Source: Spirometra erinaceieuropaei
Taxonomy: Eukaryota; Platyhelminthes; Cestoda; Diphyllobothriidea; Diphyllobothriidae
Direction: 5' to 3'
Assembly (NCBI GenBank): GCA_902702965.1
Contig: CACRXP010000067.1
Coordinates: 397,966 to 461,965, forward strand
DNA: 64,000 nucleotides
In this document: positions 46,892-57,716 of the stretch, in pieces
Layout of the letters: every line of letters begins with the position of its first letter
Numbering within the stretch: position 1 is the stretch's first letter
Translations under genes and position numbers: made by a program
The notes under the pieces: generated by a model
What the model was told of the DNA's origin: nothing
Seen by the model: only the letters and a program-made list of their open reading frames with translations
The model's database searches: none

Positions 46892-48055
46892 ATGATGTCG
46901 CATAACCCTTGCCCGCACTTCTAGTTATACAATCACAAAACGTTTATACGCGTGTGGTATTTAATAACATTCTCACGCATGGCGAACTGCTCATGCTAGC
47001 AGTCATATCATATTGTAGATGCATGGTGAGATGACAAACAGTAGCCTGTGGGATGCTATATTATACCCTTTAAGACCGGCGTTTTAAAATACACTACCAC
47101 ATACGCAAATAACTTTAACGTGTTCTTAAACATCAAAGTAAATTTGAAATTATTATTGAAACTAAGCTCTAGTTCAATTTATCTAATTAACCAGTGTTTT
47201 CACATATCAGATAATGGTTCATATTACCCCCAAAATATGCTTTACATTACTCACTTACGGTAATACTGAGTAATTGTCGATAAACCTTTTTAATTTACTC
47301 CGACACCGCTTCTAGTCGTTTCCTTACACGAGTTTGATGGGGGTCAACCCAATCATCCATCTTCTTCAATTTTCTGCTAAGAACGGACACCAAAATATTT
47401 TAAATTATTATTTAACTTGATGAAAATGTTAACAACAAACGAGAGTTCGATGCTATGTTAATGTTCAACTGGCGGCGGAAATTTCGTCTGCTAATAATAA
47501 ATTTTATATAGTGAATAATTACATGTTCGTTTATACATTCCCTTAAAATTCTCTTAATTTTTTAGCAAACAGACGTCTAGTCTGCATATTTGTCGATCTC
47601 ATGTGGGTGTTGTAACTGAATGCGAAGATGTATGTTAACAGGTTTATGTCAAAAATTTGATATGACGGCTGATAGGAGTATTCAGCTTCAAAGCAAACGA
47701 CCGATCCGTGTAATGTTGCTTTCTAACCATCCATCAAGTAGTCGAAGCTGTCTTAGTTGTGTTGAATTCTACAACGAATTTTCTTTTTCGTACCCAAGTG
47801 CTTTCTAAATGAGTTTAAAGTAAGTACTTAACAGAAGTGTTGATTAAAAACATGTACTTTTCCCATATAACTTGCACGTTTGTGATAATTAATTCGTGCG
47901 TTGATAGCGCAAGACCGACATGTTGCAGTTGCATTTGCAAGACGAATTTACACATATAAAAAATTATACCACTCTACCACGGACGCTGACGACGAAATGT
48001 GTTTCAGCATTATAAATGAATTTCGCATGCGTAGATTGTGGGTTGCGTACCTCAG

Positions 48056-48240
48056 ATATCTCCTCACTGTCGTCCATCTACGAAAGTAAACGCTTCACTT
48101 TGTCGACAGGAGACTTTTGTGAGCAGAAAACGACAAAGGGGACGCTGTATAAGATTGCAAGGTTGGCGAAACTACGGACAGTAACTTACGAAAAGTACAA
48201 AAGACTCCTAAAGCATATTGCTTCTGTAGCTAGCCGGTAG
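48056..48240 (+). CDS. Candidate terminal exon c, right arm
   Basis: Mirror of 39,076-39,260 with the same length and stop. The base after the acceptor differs (CTCAG|AT against CTCAG|GT). The segment KRFTLSTGDFCEQKTTKGTL is unchanged. Confidence 0.33.
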
Positions 48241-48418
48241 TATCCATTAAATATCGCTGCACATAGAGTGTTATGTTAACTAAACTCATACTCTGTATGT
48301 CGCAGTATCTCTAAAACGACATCAGATGTAACCTGCCAGCATAACACACCTTAACATATTTTGGCTAATCAAGATGGCTTTTCTTGCAATATTTCCTTCT
48401 TATGTTTTATTTCTCAAG

Positions 48419-48656
48419 CTGAACCCCACTGTCCAAGCTCAGACGGACGGAATTGCAGAAGCAATTTCAAAATCCACGTGTATACACTGCTTACAAAGCG
48501 TATGCTGCGGGAAAAGTAACTCGGCTGCAGATAACAACGACAAAGAAGCCCTCGATTCATAAGTGTTTCTACCATGACAAGTTTTTAGAGGGAAAATATT
48601 TGGTAATTTCGTGCGACCTGACATTTGCCATTGTTACAATTGACGTCGACAATATG
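48419..48656 (+). pseudogene. Candidate exon a, right arm, frameshifted
   Basis: Mirror of 38,624-38,877, with the same acceptor and GTATGT donor but a 16-base deletion after CAGACGGACGGA. The deletion removes the segment for IFVHDF and shifts the frame. The rest (from QKQFQNPRVYTAYKAYA onward) is still open. This copy is probably non-functional. Confidence 0.5.
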
Positions 48657-49890
48657 GTATGTACACCAAAACGTCGAATGGATTATTTGACGAAGTGACC
48701 GCTCATTTGCAATGCTCTCCATAAGGACAGGGATAAGTAATTACTAAGGCATTTTTAGTCTCCATAAATACCATATAATCGTTCATTTGCAATGCCTTCC
48801 ATACGAACATGCAGAAGTAATTAGTAATCTGCTGCGTAAGCGTTCGAATCGATTCTTCAGGTCATCACAATTCCAGAATGAATGCGTCAAACAGGTAGCA
48901 GGCATAAGCATCTCATCGGGCTTTTTAGTATCACGAAGATCAAGTCAGAAGCCATCAATCACTCTTTCCTTTAGCTATTTGCATCCAGCATGAGCTTCGG
49001 CATGCCAACTGGTGTATAATTCGTTTAAGTCTGCAAAAAAGAGGTGGTCTTTCGAATTATCTTCCCGACAGACGTCATCAGTGTGCGCTCAGTCCTACGC
49101 TTATGTGTGCTCTATAAAACCGATTTGCATGCATATTTGCAGAAGATATTTTCCTCTCTCCCTCTACCTGTTACAGAATAATGCTCATTCGGATCAATTT
49201 TTTTTCATTTAACCACTTTAGACTGCAGATCATGTGTTATGTTATGCTTTTCAGGCAATTTCTTTTCGTAACACGAAAAGTCTGAACAAGTTTAGCAATG
49301 GCGTTGATGAATCGTGCGTCAACGTCATTCTCGCCGCCGCAGCAATGTTCAAAACGGACTCAAACATTATACGCATTGGAGACATTTGACCGAATCTTGT
49401 CCAGTTGTTTATAGTTGGATGCTTCCACTTTAAGTCCTCCGACGTGACAAAGTTAAAATGAGCCATTTTTACTGAATAGGTTTAAAATTAACTTCGACTA
49501 TACGTAACAGATACAAGCCATCATCTAGTGACTGCTTCGTGGCCGCAAACGTCAATATACTATATCACCTGTGGTTGTACGTAAATTCTACGGGATTATG
49601 TGTGGCTATCCATGCTGGCGGATTACTAGTTCATGTGCACGATTTGGAGTTTATCAAAAACAATTTTCGTGAAATCAATTGCTTACACCTATTGAGCACT
49701 CCGTTAAATTTTTCGGTTCTTATCACGTTAGCAAATTGCGCATTTCTACAGACTAGTCACAATTTATTTAACATTTGCATTGTAGGCGAAAATGCACGGA
49801 GATGCTGGAATAACTTAAACAATAATTTTAATAACAAAAAGATAAATGTGCATTTTCCTGAATTATAGTCGTTCTTCTGTTGCACTTCAG

Positions 49891-50085
49891 GTGGACTCGA
49901 CTGGGGTCGCAGAATCTCTTGGGGTCCGATTATATAATGCCAGCGCAAACAACTTAATTCACTTCTGGTACGGATCTGAGGATCCCCGAGGAAAGTTGCG
50001 TTCAATCGAACTTACGTTTCCTGCCCTAGCGAGCGTCAAGCCCGCGCCACGTATTTTGAGAAGACCGCTAGTGATTACTGAGTGA
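49891..50085 (+). pseudogene. Candidate exon b, right arm, truncated
   Basis: Mirror of 37,121-37,396. After the TTGCACTTCAG acceptor it encodes VDSTGVAESLGVRLYNASAN and on to LVITE, then TGA where the left arm has TGG. The nonsense change removes about 26 residues. Confidence 0.42.
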
Positions 50086-50156
50086 TGGCGGTACGCATTT
50101 CGAAATATCGGAGCCATTGCACTGCAGGCATTTTTAAATTCGTCGGTGGTATCGTG

Positions 50157-50438
50157 CTACTTATAGCAGCTTGGCACCTTCATCGGTGGGTTCAGGGAAA
50201 CTCCAATTTTGCACTTTATACTGCAGTGGCCCTTTAAAAGCAACACTGCGGCTTTGTCATGTCTGTCAAACGCGGTTCTGCTGAGCTCGCAAAACGTTCC
50301 GCTGATTTTTTTTCGAATTTCAGTAAACATGTGACAGACACGTACATTCAAACACGTTTTGTACTGCCCTTCGTATATCATTAAATTTTCACAAGGCTTT
50401 AATAAAGCATACCTCTCACAGGAGAATTTTGTTGTCAT
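50157..50438 (-). other. Open frame shared by both arms (right copy), unassigned
   Basis: Reads MTTKFSCERYALLKPCENLM and continues for 93 codons because an A run is one base longer than in the left arm. No domain recognised. Confidence 0.25.
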
Positions 50439-51114
50439 GCGAACAAAACCATGGACATATAAATATGTGTCAGTATGATGTTCGCCTAAATGTTTTTAAT
50501 AAGCATTATTTTAAAATGGCTTAAGATAGGAAAAGAATCATTTGATCAGTGTCCTTTCTCACAAAATGTCAACTGAACTTTTCGAAAGCTTTCTTTGTTA
50601 TGAGAGATCACTTAGGTATATTTGTATAACTGACTAATGTGTCGCATTATCCCATGGCATTTTGGACATGTTGATATGTTTTCTGCTAATTAATTGTCTT
50701 ATCGGTCGTCTGCAAGGACACCGCTTGATATAAAATTACTACATAAACACGTTCATTTTGTTCATGGACTCCCGATACCTAAAATTAATTCCAATATGTT
50801 CTGCAAAGTTCAAATTCTGAATAATTACAAATTGCACCTGCTGCTTAGCTCTCATGGGGGTATTTTGCTAGACAATCAATATTCGGTGAGCTATAGTTGC
50901 GTAGTCTTACCTGACATACACAATACTGTTGACCTTCTTAATTTTTTTGAGTTGAAATGATTATGTCGACAATATGTTGCTGTGCGTTGTCGTGTGTGTT
51001 CTGTTGGCGGCCTTGTTTCCGTGTTGTTGTGTCCACCTTGTTCTGCCCAAGGCAGGTGTTGGCCCGTCGTCTTCTTTTAACTTTTTAGTTGGACTGTCAC
51101 GGTTAAGTTTTAAA

Positions 51115-51345
51115 GCTGCGTTTTGGAATTAGGATTGGTGTCAGTGTTCAAGTAATGGCTTGGATAATATGTTAGGGTTAGAATGTTAGGGCTTAGGATT
51201 GGAATTATTGTTGGGGTAAGGGTTAGGATTAGTGTTTGGGGTTAATGATTAGGGCTAAGAGTTGGGGGGTTATGATAACGTGTTAAGGTTAACGGTTAGG
51301 GTAAGCGGTTAAAGTAAGGATTATGGTTAGGAATTTGGGCAACTA
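51115..51345 (+). repeat. Degenerate TTAGGG-type tract in right arm
   Basis: Mirror of 35,576-35,835: TTAGGGTTAGAATGTTAGGG, GGGTAAGGGTTAGGATTAG and similar words, interrupted. Confidence 0.6.
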
Positions 51346-52747
51346 TTTCTCAACGCAGCATTTCTAGCATATTGTATTGTGCATTTAATAACTTGACTTC
51401 GGCGCAAGTGCGTTCGCCGGTTCTACCTGTAAAAAGCCCTGTTACCACCAGTGGCTGTGTTCTGCTCACCTCATTCGCGGCTGCATCGTTACATCTGACC
51501 CGATAATGTAGTCTCACCCAATCAAAATCAGATTTTATAATTCCAGCTGACTATTCGTGAGGCCGGTCACCGACTAAAATTTGGCACTTAAAGATAAAAC
51601 CACAGAACAAGGTATGTCACAAACACATAACTGCATAAGCGGCATTTGGCAAATTTTAGAAAAATGAAAAAAATGTGACATTGGACGGCAAGGCAACGAA
51701 ACCAAGTGTTGGAAAATGTGTGCAATTTTAAAAAAATATATGAAGTTATTCCTGCTGCTTGAATATGCTTGTCAGCGTCTATATTCCACGAAACAATACA
51801 GAAGAAAACTCTAATCGCAGTGAAAGTTAAAACCTTATATTTGGCTAAATGATTTTCTTGAATCAACCATTTGTTAAATACAACTGCGTAGAGGTATTGC
51901 ACTAGAGATTATTAATATAACGATGTAATTTTCATTTTGTGACATAGGGATTATAAAATAAAGTTTTTACTGCCGGTTATGCAATAAAATAGGTAATTCA
52001 GTGAGGCAGTTGAAAATAGCAAACCCTCCACGAACACGCGTACTCTAAAAAAACATATTCACCTTCCTTTCAAAAAGATCATTTGCACATTTCCGTTGTT
52101 TTTAACTATTACTTGCTAGAGTAGGGTTTTTGCACGTCACAAGCATCCTAAAGTCGTATGCGTCTTGTGGCAGCTTAAACTTGGGCTGCTTTTACATCGT
52201 CACCGGCTAATTTTTACAAAACTGAAGACTATCATGTTTCTGCGTTATGCTGTAAACCATATCTTATATACATGGATCTACGATTGAAACCATTAGACCT
52301 TTAATATATACAAATCTAACACTTGCTTTTTCATGTACTGCTGATTCGTTGAATGGTTGTTGATAACGTGATGTTAGCAGCATATTTATTAAACCGGTTG
52401 GGACGTAATTCGAAAGGAATATCCAGCAAGCTTAGGGTATTCATGCAGACCATGCGCAAACATGTTGTTTGTTGCAAAAACAGACTCAAGATCGCTAAAA
52501 ATGAAACTGTATTAGCCCGACGTCTCGGATCCCCACTAGAATGCACCTTCCGAGACTGAGTCAGAAAAAGGTAGTGGATTGCCAAGGTGTTGCAGTATTT
52601 GTAAGATAAAATCGCAAGACTGTTACATGCCCATCACAGTCGGCAGCTCTCGAATGCATCATGGTCCAACTGGTCAGTGTTTAAGTATGTAGCTGTCATG
52701 CAGTTTCTATGCGCCTCTTTGCCGATCATCATTATCGACTTCCACGC

Positions 52748-53080
52748 TCATCGCACGCTGTCGAGTTGCTGAATGCCGGATTTCCTCATCCGTGTGGACT
52801 CCTGGGCAGGCTGCCTGACAGACATCGATATCATTGACAGTCGTAATCCGCACGCTACGTAAACGCTAACTATTTTGTATGAAGCGAGGAGATCGGTGCG
52901 CTTGTTGTTTGACTGAGGACCGAAAAACAATGACTCAGCTAGTTCGCTGTCAACGCGATTCTCACCTCTAACTGGCATGTATGCTCCGTCAAACTGAAAT
53001 GAGTCATTGGTTTCCGTCGAATTAGCCGCGACTTGGGAGCCGGTCTTTTTCTTCCTCATTTCTGCTAGGCGCTCGGCCAT
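52748..53080 (-). pseudogene. Penelope-like GIY-YIG tail, right arm
   Basis: Encodes MAERLAEMRKKKTGSQVAAN, FQFDGAYMPVRGENRVDSEL, then FFGPQSNNKRTDLLASYK. Upstream, YVAEAKQLLRT followed by a stop is a decayed GIY-YIG core. This copy keeps a longer open frame than the left arm. Confidence 0.6.
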
Positions 53081-53110
53081 TCACGTTCGCAGTAGTTGTT
53101 TGGCTTCTGC

Positions 53111-53640
53111 GACGTATTTGCCTTGTCCGACACTGAATCAGACCCGGTAAAAAACTCCGGACGTTTCCTGCCGCGGCAGTGGATCTTTCGATCTCATGAT
53201 CTGGCGACTTAAGGTTGTCTGTTGTCTGTGTGAAACTCCAACTCCAAGGGGAGAAAGAAGACGTCTGACACATTCCTCACGTACGGGAGACCTCGTTGAC
53301 ATTTTGGGGTCGGTTGGATTTCGTTTTTCCTCAAATTTGTGCGGATAGTAATTAGATCTAAGTGCTAGTTAAACGTATTGTAATTCAGCAACCTTGTCCT
53401 CCGGTTCACTGCAGCGTGTTTTCAACTGCAATTGAGTTTCTGGTGGCAGCTCTCATATCTCGGTGATTGCATGGTGCTTATAGCTTTCCCGAATACTTTG
53501 GTTTTTAAGCCACTGCGATATATGTGGCAGACGAGAACATCAAGAAAGGCCAAATGAGTGGTTTTTTTCTCTATTGTAAATTTTCTGTCGGGGAAGACGG
53601 TGTTTACAATTATCGACCACGAGAACACATTTTCAGCAAC
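53111..53640 (-). pseudogene. Penelope-like reverse transcriptase C-terminus and linker
   Basis: The minus strand encodes FSWSIIVNTVFPDRKFTIEK, then THLAFLDVLVC and SGLKTKVFGKAISTMQSPRY, the conserved thumb region of Penelope reverse transcriptases, and further down DNLKSPDHEIERSTAA of the linker. It is continuous with the tail in the right arm, so the inverted-repeat breakpoint falls within one element. Confidence 0.62.
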
Positions 53641-53959
53641 AAGAGAGTGCTGGCCATGCCAAAGTGATCAAACGAGGGAGTGACTTTGCTGTTTTTTAAA
53701 TACCTACTCACATTGTCTCCTTAGGCTATCTGTTTTGAAAAAATTAAACTGAAGATCATGATGAAGCAACGCGTGGACAACATTTGTCGATTTTTCGACG
53801 AACTCTCCACACCCTGTGACAGAGGACTCTTCCGTTTCCCACTCCCCGTCCCTAATCAGTCCTAAGCCTCTGCGCCCCTTTCTCGAAAAGTATCCAGTTG
53901 GTGCGAATGTGAATGAACTTGAGACTGTGAGGGCCCTGAACACGAACACAGGACATGGC
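53641..53959. other. Unassigned stretch upstream of the Penelope fragment
   Basis: Probably more of the same element or its flank; no reverse transcriptase motif could be identified. Confidence 0.35.
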
Positions 53960-54165
53960 AATGATTTTATTCGTCCGGTTGTGCCTTACGGCGTCTCCCT
54001 TGTCGGTCTCAACGAGCAGCCGCTCAGCGGAATATGCTGTTGGCTTAAAAGCATTAACAACAATTACATGGGATACTGCAATGGCCCTACGGAGCTTACT
54101 AGCCGTCGCCAGCAAGCCATACGCAACCGCGAGGCGTGAAACACTTTGGGCGTGATCCAGCGAAC
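53960..54165 (-). repeat. SINE-like composite repeat fragment
   Basis: GCAATGGCC, TTACTAGCCGTCG and CAGCAAGCCATACG match the block before the tRNA-like head at 33,435-33,475, in the same orientation. The tRNA-like head itself is poorly preserved. Confidence 0.42.
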
Positions 54166-54489
54166 CAAAAGCTAGAATTGTAACTCCACTAACCATTGAG
54201 ATGAAATCATCCACACGATGTCTAAATGTCCTAGGCGATATGAATGTCGGAAACGTTCGATGAAAGTAGGTCGTAGGACAGGGGGATAGGAAACGAATGA
54301 GCCAGTCCCAAAGGATAAACAGACACCCAGCAAAACGCGTTATCCATGCGGTTGTCCAACTGAGTTTGAAGGTACCTTTTTAACGGCACCCGTAGTAACT
54401 AGTGTTTGAAGTTGGAAAATTGCACAGCCAACACTCACCGCAGTCAACTATGAGCATTATACATATGACAACTCAACAGGCAAAGATCG

Positions 54490-55545
54490 TTGTTATGTCT
54501 ATCTACTTGTCCCACCGTAGCGACCACAGACATGTTTGCAAGTCCATTTTAGTATGTAGGTTGAGTCGTGCATTTTCGTTCTTCTTGGCCTCGCACATGT
54601 GTTCACATTAATCAATGCGTTAAATCCTTACTTCTTGGGGTACATGTGTGGGCATTTTCAATTTTGCATAGGACTCTCTCCGATATAGATAAGTTGTCCA
54701 TTATTATTTAATAAAACATATTCAAGGCCACATACATTTGTTAGTTAAAAATTTCCTGAAACGCATGACTTGGACGTCTAAAAGCGAATAAAGTTGGTTT
54801 TTGTTTTAGAACACGCTGTCCGATTTTCATAGGTTACCACTGAACAGCCTATGCATCGCCTGCTATGTAAGCTGTAAACAACCGTTCTCCCATCATTTGT
54901 TGTCCTTGATAAATCCGAGCGAATAACATGTGTTGTTACTATCATACTATTACAGCGCCTTATCTCCGAGGCATGCTTCTTTGCCCAAGGTATTTATACT
55001 TTCCGCAGTTGTTTTGAATGTCAGCCAATCAAGTTCCTTCATAGTTGGCTACAGCCAAATTGAACATTTACATATGAACGAGTTAAAACAAATAATAATT
55101 TTTATTAAAAAAACGTTGTACGTACCAGATCTTTATAAAGACTTTAAGGGAGGGCGTTTTGTAGACCAAAAACTGTGTTTGTTAGGATCGTTCGTCCAAA
55201 TGGTAAATACCATAAACATCGTTTTTTTATAATCCAGAGTTTTCTCAATTTAACAAGAGTATGTTTGCCAAAAATGATATCTTGGTGCTCATTAAAAAGG
55301 TAATATTAGTATGCTGCTTTCCCTTCATGTATGCTCAAAATAACTATGAAGAATAGCCTATTTCTTCAGTCAGGGAAACGCTTAACTCCAATTGCCATAA
55401 CTTGTTTGCGTAACAAGAAATAACAAACAAGATGCGATGCATGCAATTTATATCGCTGCCCTGTAACATGGTCACTACACCCGCCCGCGTTGATCAGACG
55501 CCAAGAAACATCCTTAGTTTTCAAAAAGTACAGCATAGAGGATAA
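54490..55545 (+). repeat. Diverged direct duplication, copy 1
   Basis: Matches 57,717-58,785 in the same orientation through GTAGGTTGAGTCGT/CTAGGTTGAGTCGT, TTTTGTTTTAGAACACGCTG, TATCTCCGAGG, CCCAAGGTATT and AACATCCTTAGTTTTCAAA. The open frames inside both copies are weakly similar (HLHMNEL and HLHLHDL); no domain was recognised. A Penelope insertion begins right after this copy. Confidence 0.55.
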
Positions 55546-55577
55546 GTGAAGAAGAAGAGTCGAGCACCGGAATACTT

Positions 55578-55628
55578 CGTTTATTATACTGAGCTTTCAG
55601 ACACGTACAGGAGTCCATCGTCAGAGGT
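55578..55628 (-). ncRNA. Hammerhead-like motif, class C
   Basis: On the minus strand: CTGACGA, TGGACTCCTGTACGTGTCT (stem II and loop), GAAA, GCTCAGTATAATAAACG. The core fits CUGANGA and GAAA. Stem I pairing is weak. Confidence 0.52.
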
Positions 55629-55676
55629 AATGGCAGAAATAGGACAGGCGGCAGCTATAAGGCACGAAGGCCCCAA

Positions 55677-56042
55677 TCATCGACCGACGTCGCACGACTG
55701 GAGGTGACTACGAAGGGCTCCGTACGCCGGCGCCAGATCGATAAATCGATTGACCGAGTTCTCATCCATGGTCAAGGCTTCAATCAATTCTCGGCCTGTT
55801 TTGTTTCCGGCGTGGGCGACTATTTTGGTGGCTGCGAAGTCAAACTCGGGACCCATTTCGTAGGTGTAGGCGGCCACTTGTGATAATGCGTCGCCTCGCC
55901 GCACAGCCAGCTTATGTTCGCGTATGCGCGATCCGAGCATGCGTCCAGTCTGTCCTGTGTAGTAACAAGGACAATTTCGACACGGAATACGATACACTAC
56001 TTCAGACTCATATTCAGGCTTTAACCGATCTTTAATTTTCAT
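55677..56042 (-). pseudogene. Penelope-like GIY-YIG endonuclease domain, open frame
   Basis: A 121-codon open frame: MKIKDRLKPEYESEVVYRIP, then CRNCPCYYTGQTGRMLGSRI, REHKLAVRRGDALSQVAAYT, FDFAATKIVAHAGNKTGREL, and the terminal NRFIDLAPAYGALRSHL. It has the usual CxxC before the Y-G-T-G core, the R-x-x-E-H segment and the C-terminal glutamate region. This is the best preserved nuclease domain in the window, but an upstream stop and the missing polymerase make it a fragment. Confidence 0.72.
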
Positions 56043-56477
56043 TACCCTATTGCGCCTGTTGGGTTTGGGGCGCTATGCATTTTCAACACCTAGTTCCGCA
56101 GCAATGCACTCGGTCGCTTCTGAAACGTCCATGATAAATCGCAGAAAATGTCATATCGTCGGTGGCGTTGATGTTCGTGTTCTCTGGTGGCGACCGCGTA
56201 GGCAGCGACTTATGAATGCCCTCAGATAGCCATTTTGCTCAAACTGGTCGCGGAGATAACGGGCCTCACGAGCTCTGTCCTCCGGTTTGCTGCAATGACT
56301 TTGGATCCGTTTTAAGAGCATAGAGGAGTTACGTATACTTAAATATTAAAGGATTTTTCTAGGTGACTTAGGTATAGTGGATGTGTAGCAAGTATATTTC
56401 CGACAAATGTTGCTTTTATCTTCATCAAAAAGATAAACAACATGCAGATACATTTTCGATAATCTGAATTTTTCATT

Positions 56478-56618
56478 TATTTTCATAGATTCCTACAGAA
56501 ATATTCTGCCACTAGAAATATGCTTCAAACTGGACTCCCACTCTTCACTCCTCTGTTTTTGGAGAGGTATCTGTCTACCCGACCGCATATGCTGCATTAC
56601 TTCGTCCGTCATCGTAAA
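56478..56618. repeat. Short segment duplicated at 58,912-59,053
   Basis: ATTCTGCCA, GAAATATGC, AAACTG-ACTCCCAC and CCTCTGTTTTT are shared in order with 58,912-59,053. It appears to be the far part of the direct duplication whose near part is 54,490-55,545. Confidence 0.5.
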
Positions 56619-56629
56619 GGACATACAGC

Positions 56630-57640
56630 AACATTTCCACAGCCTGTTCAACTCAGTCTTCCCTGATATAAAATTCACGGGGAAGAAGAACAGGAACAGC
56701 AGTTGCCCCTCTTGGATATGCTTGTCAGACGAAACTGTGACAGTGAACTTAAAACGACGGTTTATAGGAAGGCAACGAACGCCACACTGTTTCTCAGTTT
56801 TTACAGCAACCATCCGGTGGCTCACAAACGGAACTATGTAAAGACGCTCTTCAAATGGATCCAAATGCATTGCAGCAAACCGGAGGGCAGAGCACATGAG
56901 GCCCGTTATCTCCGCGACCAGTTTGTGCAGAATGGCTATTCAAGTGCATTTATAGGCCGCTGCCTACGCGGTCGCCAACACCAACGACGATATGGCATTT
57001 TCTGCCATTTATCATGGGCGTTTCAGAAGCGACCGAGTGCATTACTGTGGAAATAGGTGTTGGAAATGCATACCGCCCCAAAGCCATCGGGCGCAATAGG
57101 TTTATGAAAATTAAAGACCAGTTTAACCCTGAAGAGCAGTCTGAACTAGTCTATCGTTTTCCGTGTCGAAATTGTCCTTGTTACTGTTCAGGGCCGACTG
57201 AGCGCATACACGAACATAAGCTGGCTGTTCGAAGTGGCCTGATAACTACGCGGGCCAGACTGGACGCGTGCTCGGATCGCAAGTGAACGAAGGTAAGCCG
57301 GCCTGTGCGAAGAGACTACGCATTATCACAAGTGGCCGCCCACACTTATGAAATGGGTCACGAGTTTAACTTCGCTGCCACCAAAATAGTCGCTTACGCC
57401 GGAAACAAAACAGACCGAGAATCGCTTGAAGCCTAGGCCTCAGATGAGAATTTGGCCAATCGATTTATCGATCTGGTGCCGGCGTACAGAGCTTTGCGTA
57501 GTCACCTCCAGTTTTGCGCATTCGGTTGATGATTGGTCCACATGCCTTATAGGTGTCGCTTGTTCTGTTGCTGCTACTACCTTTGACGATGGAACCCTGC
57601 ACCAGTCTGAAAGCTCAAGACAATCAACGAAGTATTCCCG
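56630..57640 (+). mobile_element. Penelope-like element, plus strand, 5'-truncated
   Basis: Starts in the reverse transcriptase thumb (FNSVFPDIKFT), then LPLLDMLVRRNCDSELKTTV and YRKATNATLFLSFYSNHP, the linker GVSEATECITVEIGVGNAYR, the nuclease VYRFPCRNCPCYCSGPTE and, after frameshifts, HEFNFAATKIVAYAGNKTD and NRFIDLVPAYRALRSHL. A hammerhead-like motif lies at the 3' end. Its nuclease is more damaged than the minus-strand neighbour. Confidence 0.68.
57578..57632 (+). ncRNA. Hammerhead-like motif, class C
   Basis: TTTGACGATGGAACCC aligns with CTCTGACGATGGACTCC of the 55.6-kb copy, followed by AGTCTGAAAGCTCAAGACAA. One core base is changed (first C to T). Confidence 0.45.
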
Positions 57641-57716
57641 TGTTCGAAACTTCCTCAAAATTTTACCAAGAACATTTACAATAATCGACAACGAACATTA
57701 TACAAATAACAATCTG

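Larger units (their letters stand above)
46388..53110 (-). repeat. Giant inverted repeat, right arm (about 6.7 kb)
   Basis: Reverse-complement partner of 33,777-40,935. All landmarks appear in mirror order: the 96-codon frame, exon c, exon a, exon b, the TTAGGG-like tract and the Penelope tail. It lacks the 480-bp segment of the left arm and has more damaging changes in the candidate exons. Outside the arm the Penelope element continues (53,111-53,640), whereas outside the left arm there is SINE-like sequence, which places the breakpoint inside the element. Confidence 0.88.
55578..56340 (-). mobile_element. Penelope-like element, minus strand, 5'-truncated
   Basis: Begins at about 56,340 with the reverse transcriptase end (SKPEDRAREARYLRDQFEQN), continues through the linker (DVSEATECIAAELGV) and GIY-YIG domain, and ends with a hammerhead-like motif. 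It is closely related to, and inverted relative to, the element at 56,630-57,640. Confidence 0.68.

Noticed and set aside
33777..53110. Interpreting the giant inverted repeat as the terminal repeats of a Maverick/Polinton or other giant transposon
   Set aside because: No polymerase, integrase, packaging or transposase sequence was found in the spacer or arms, and the arm ends lie inside a Penelope remnant rather than at defined termini.
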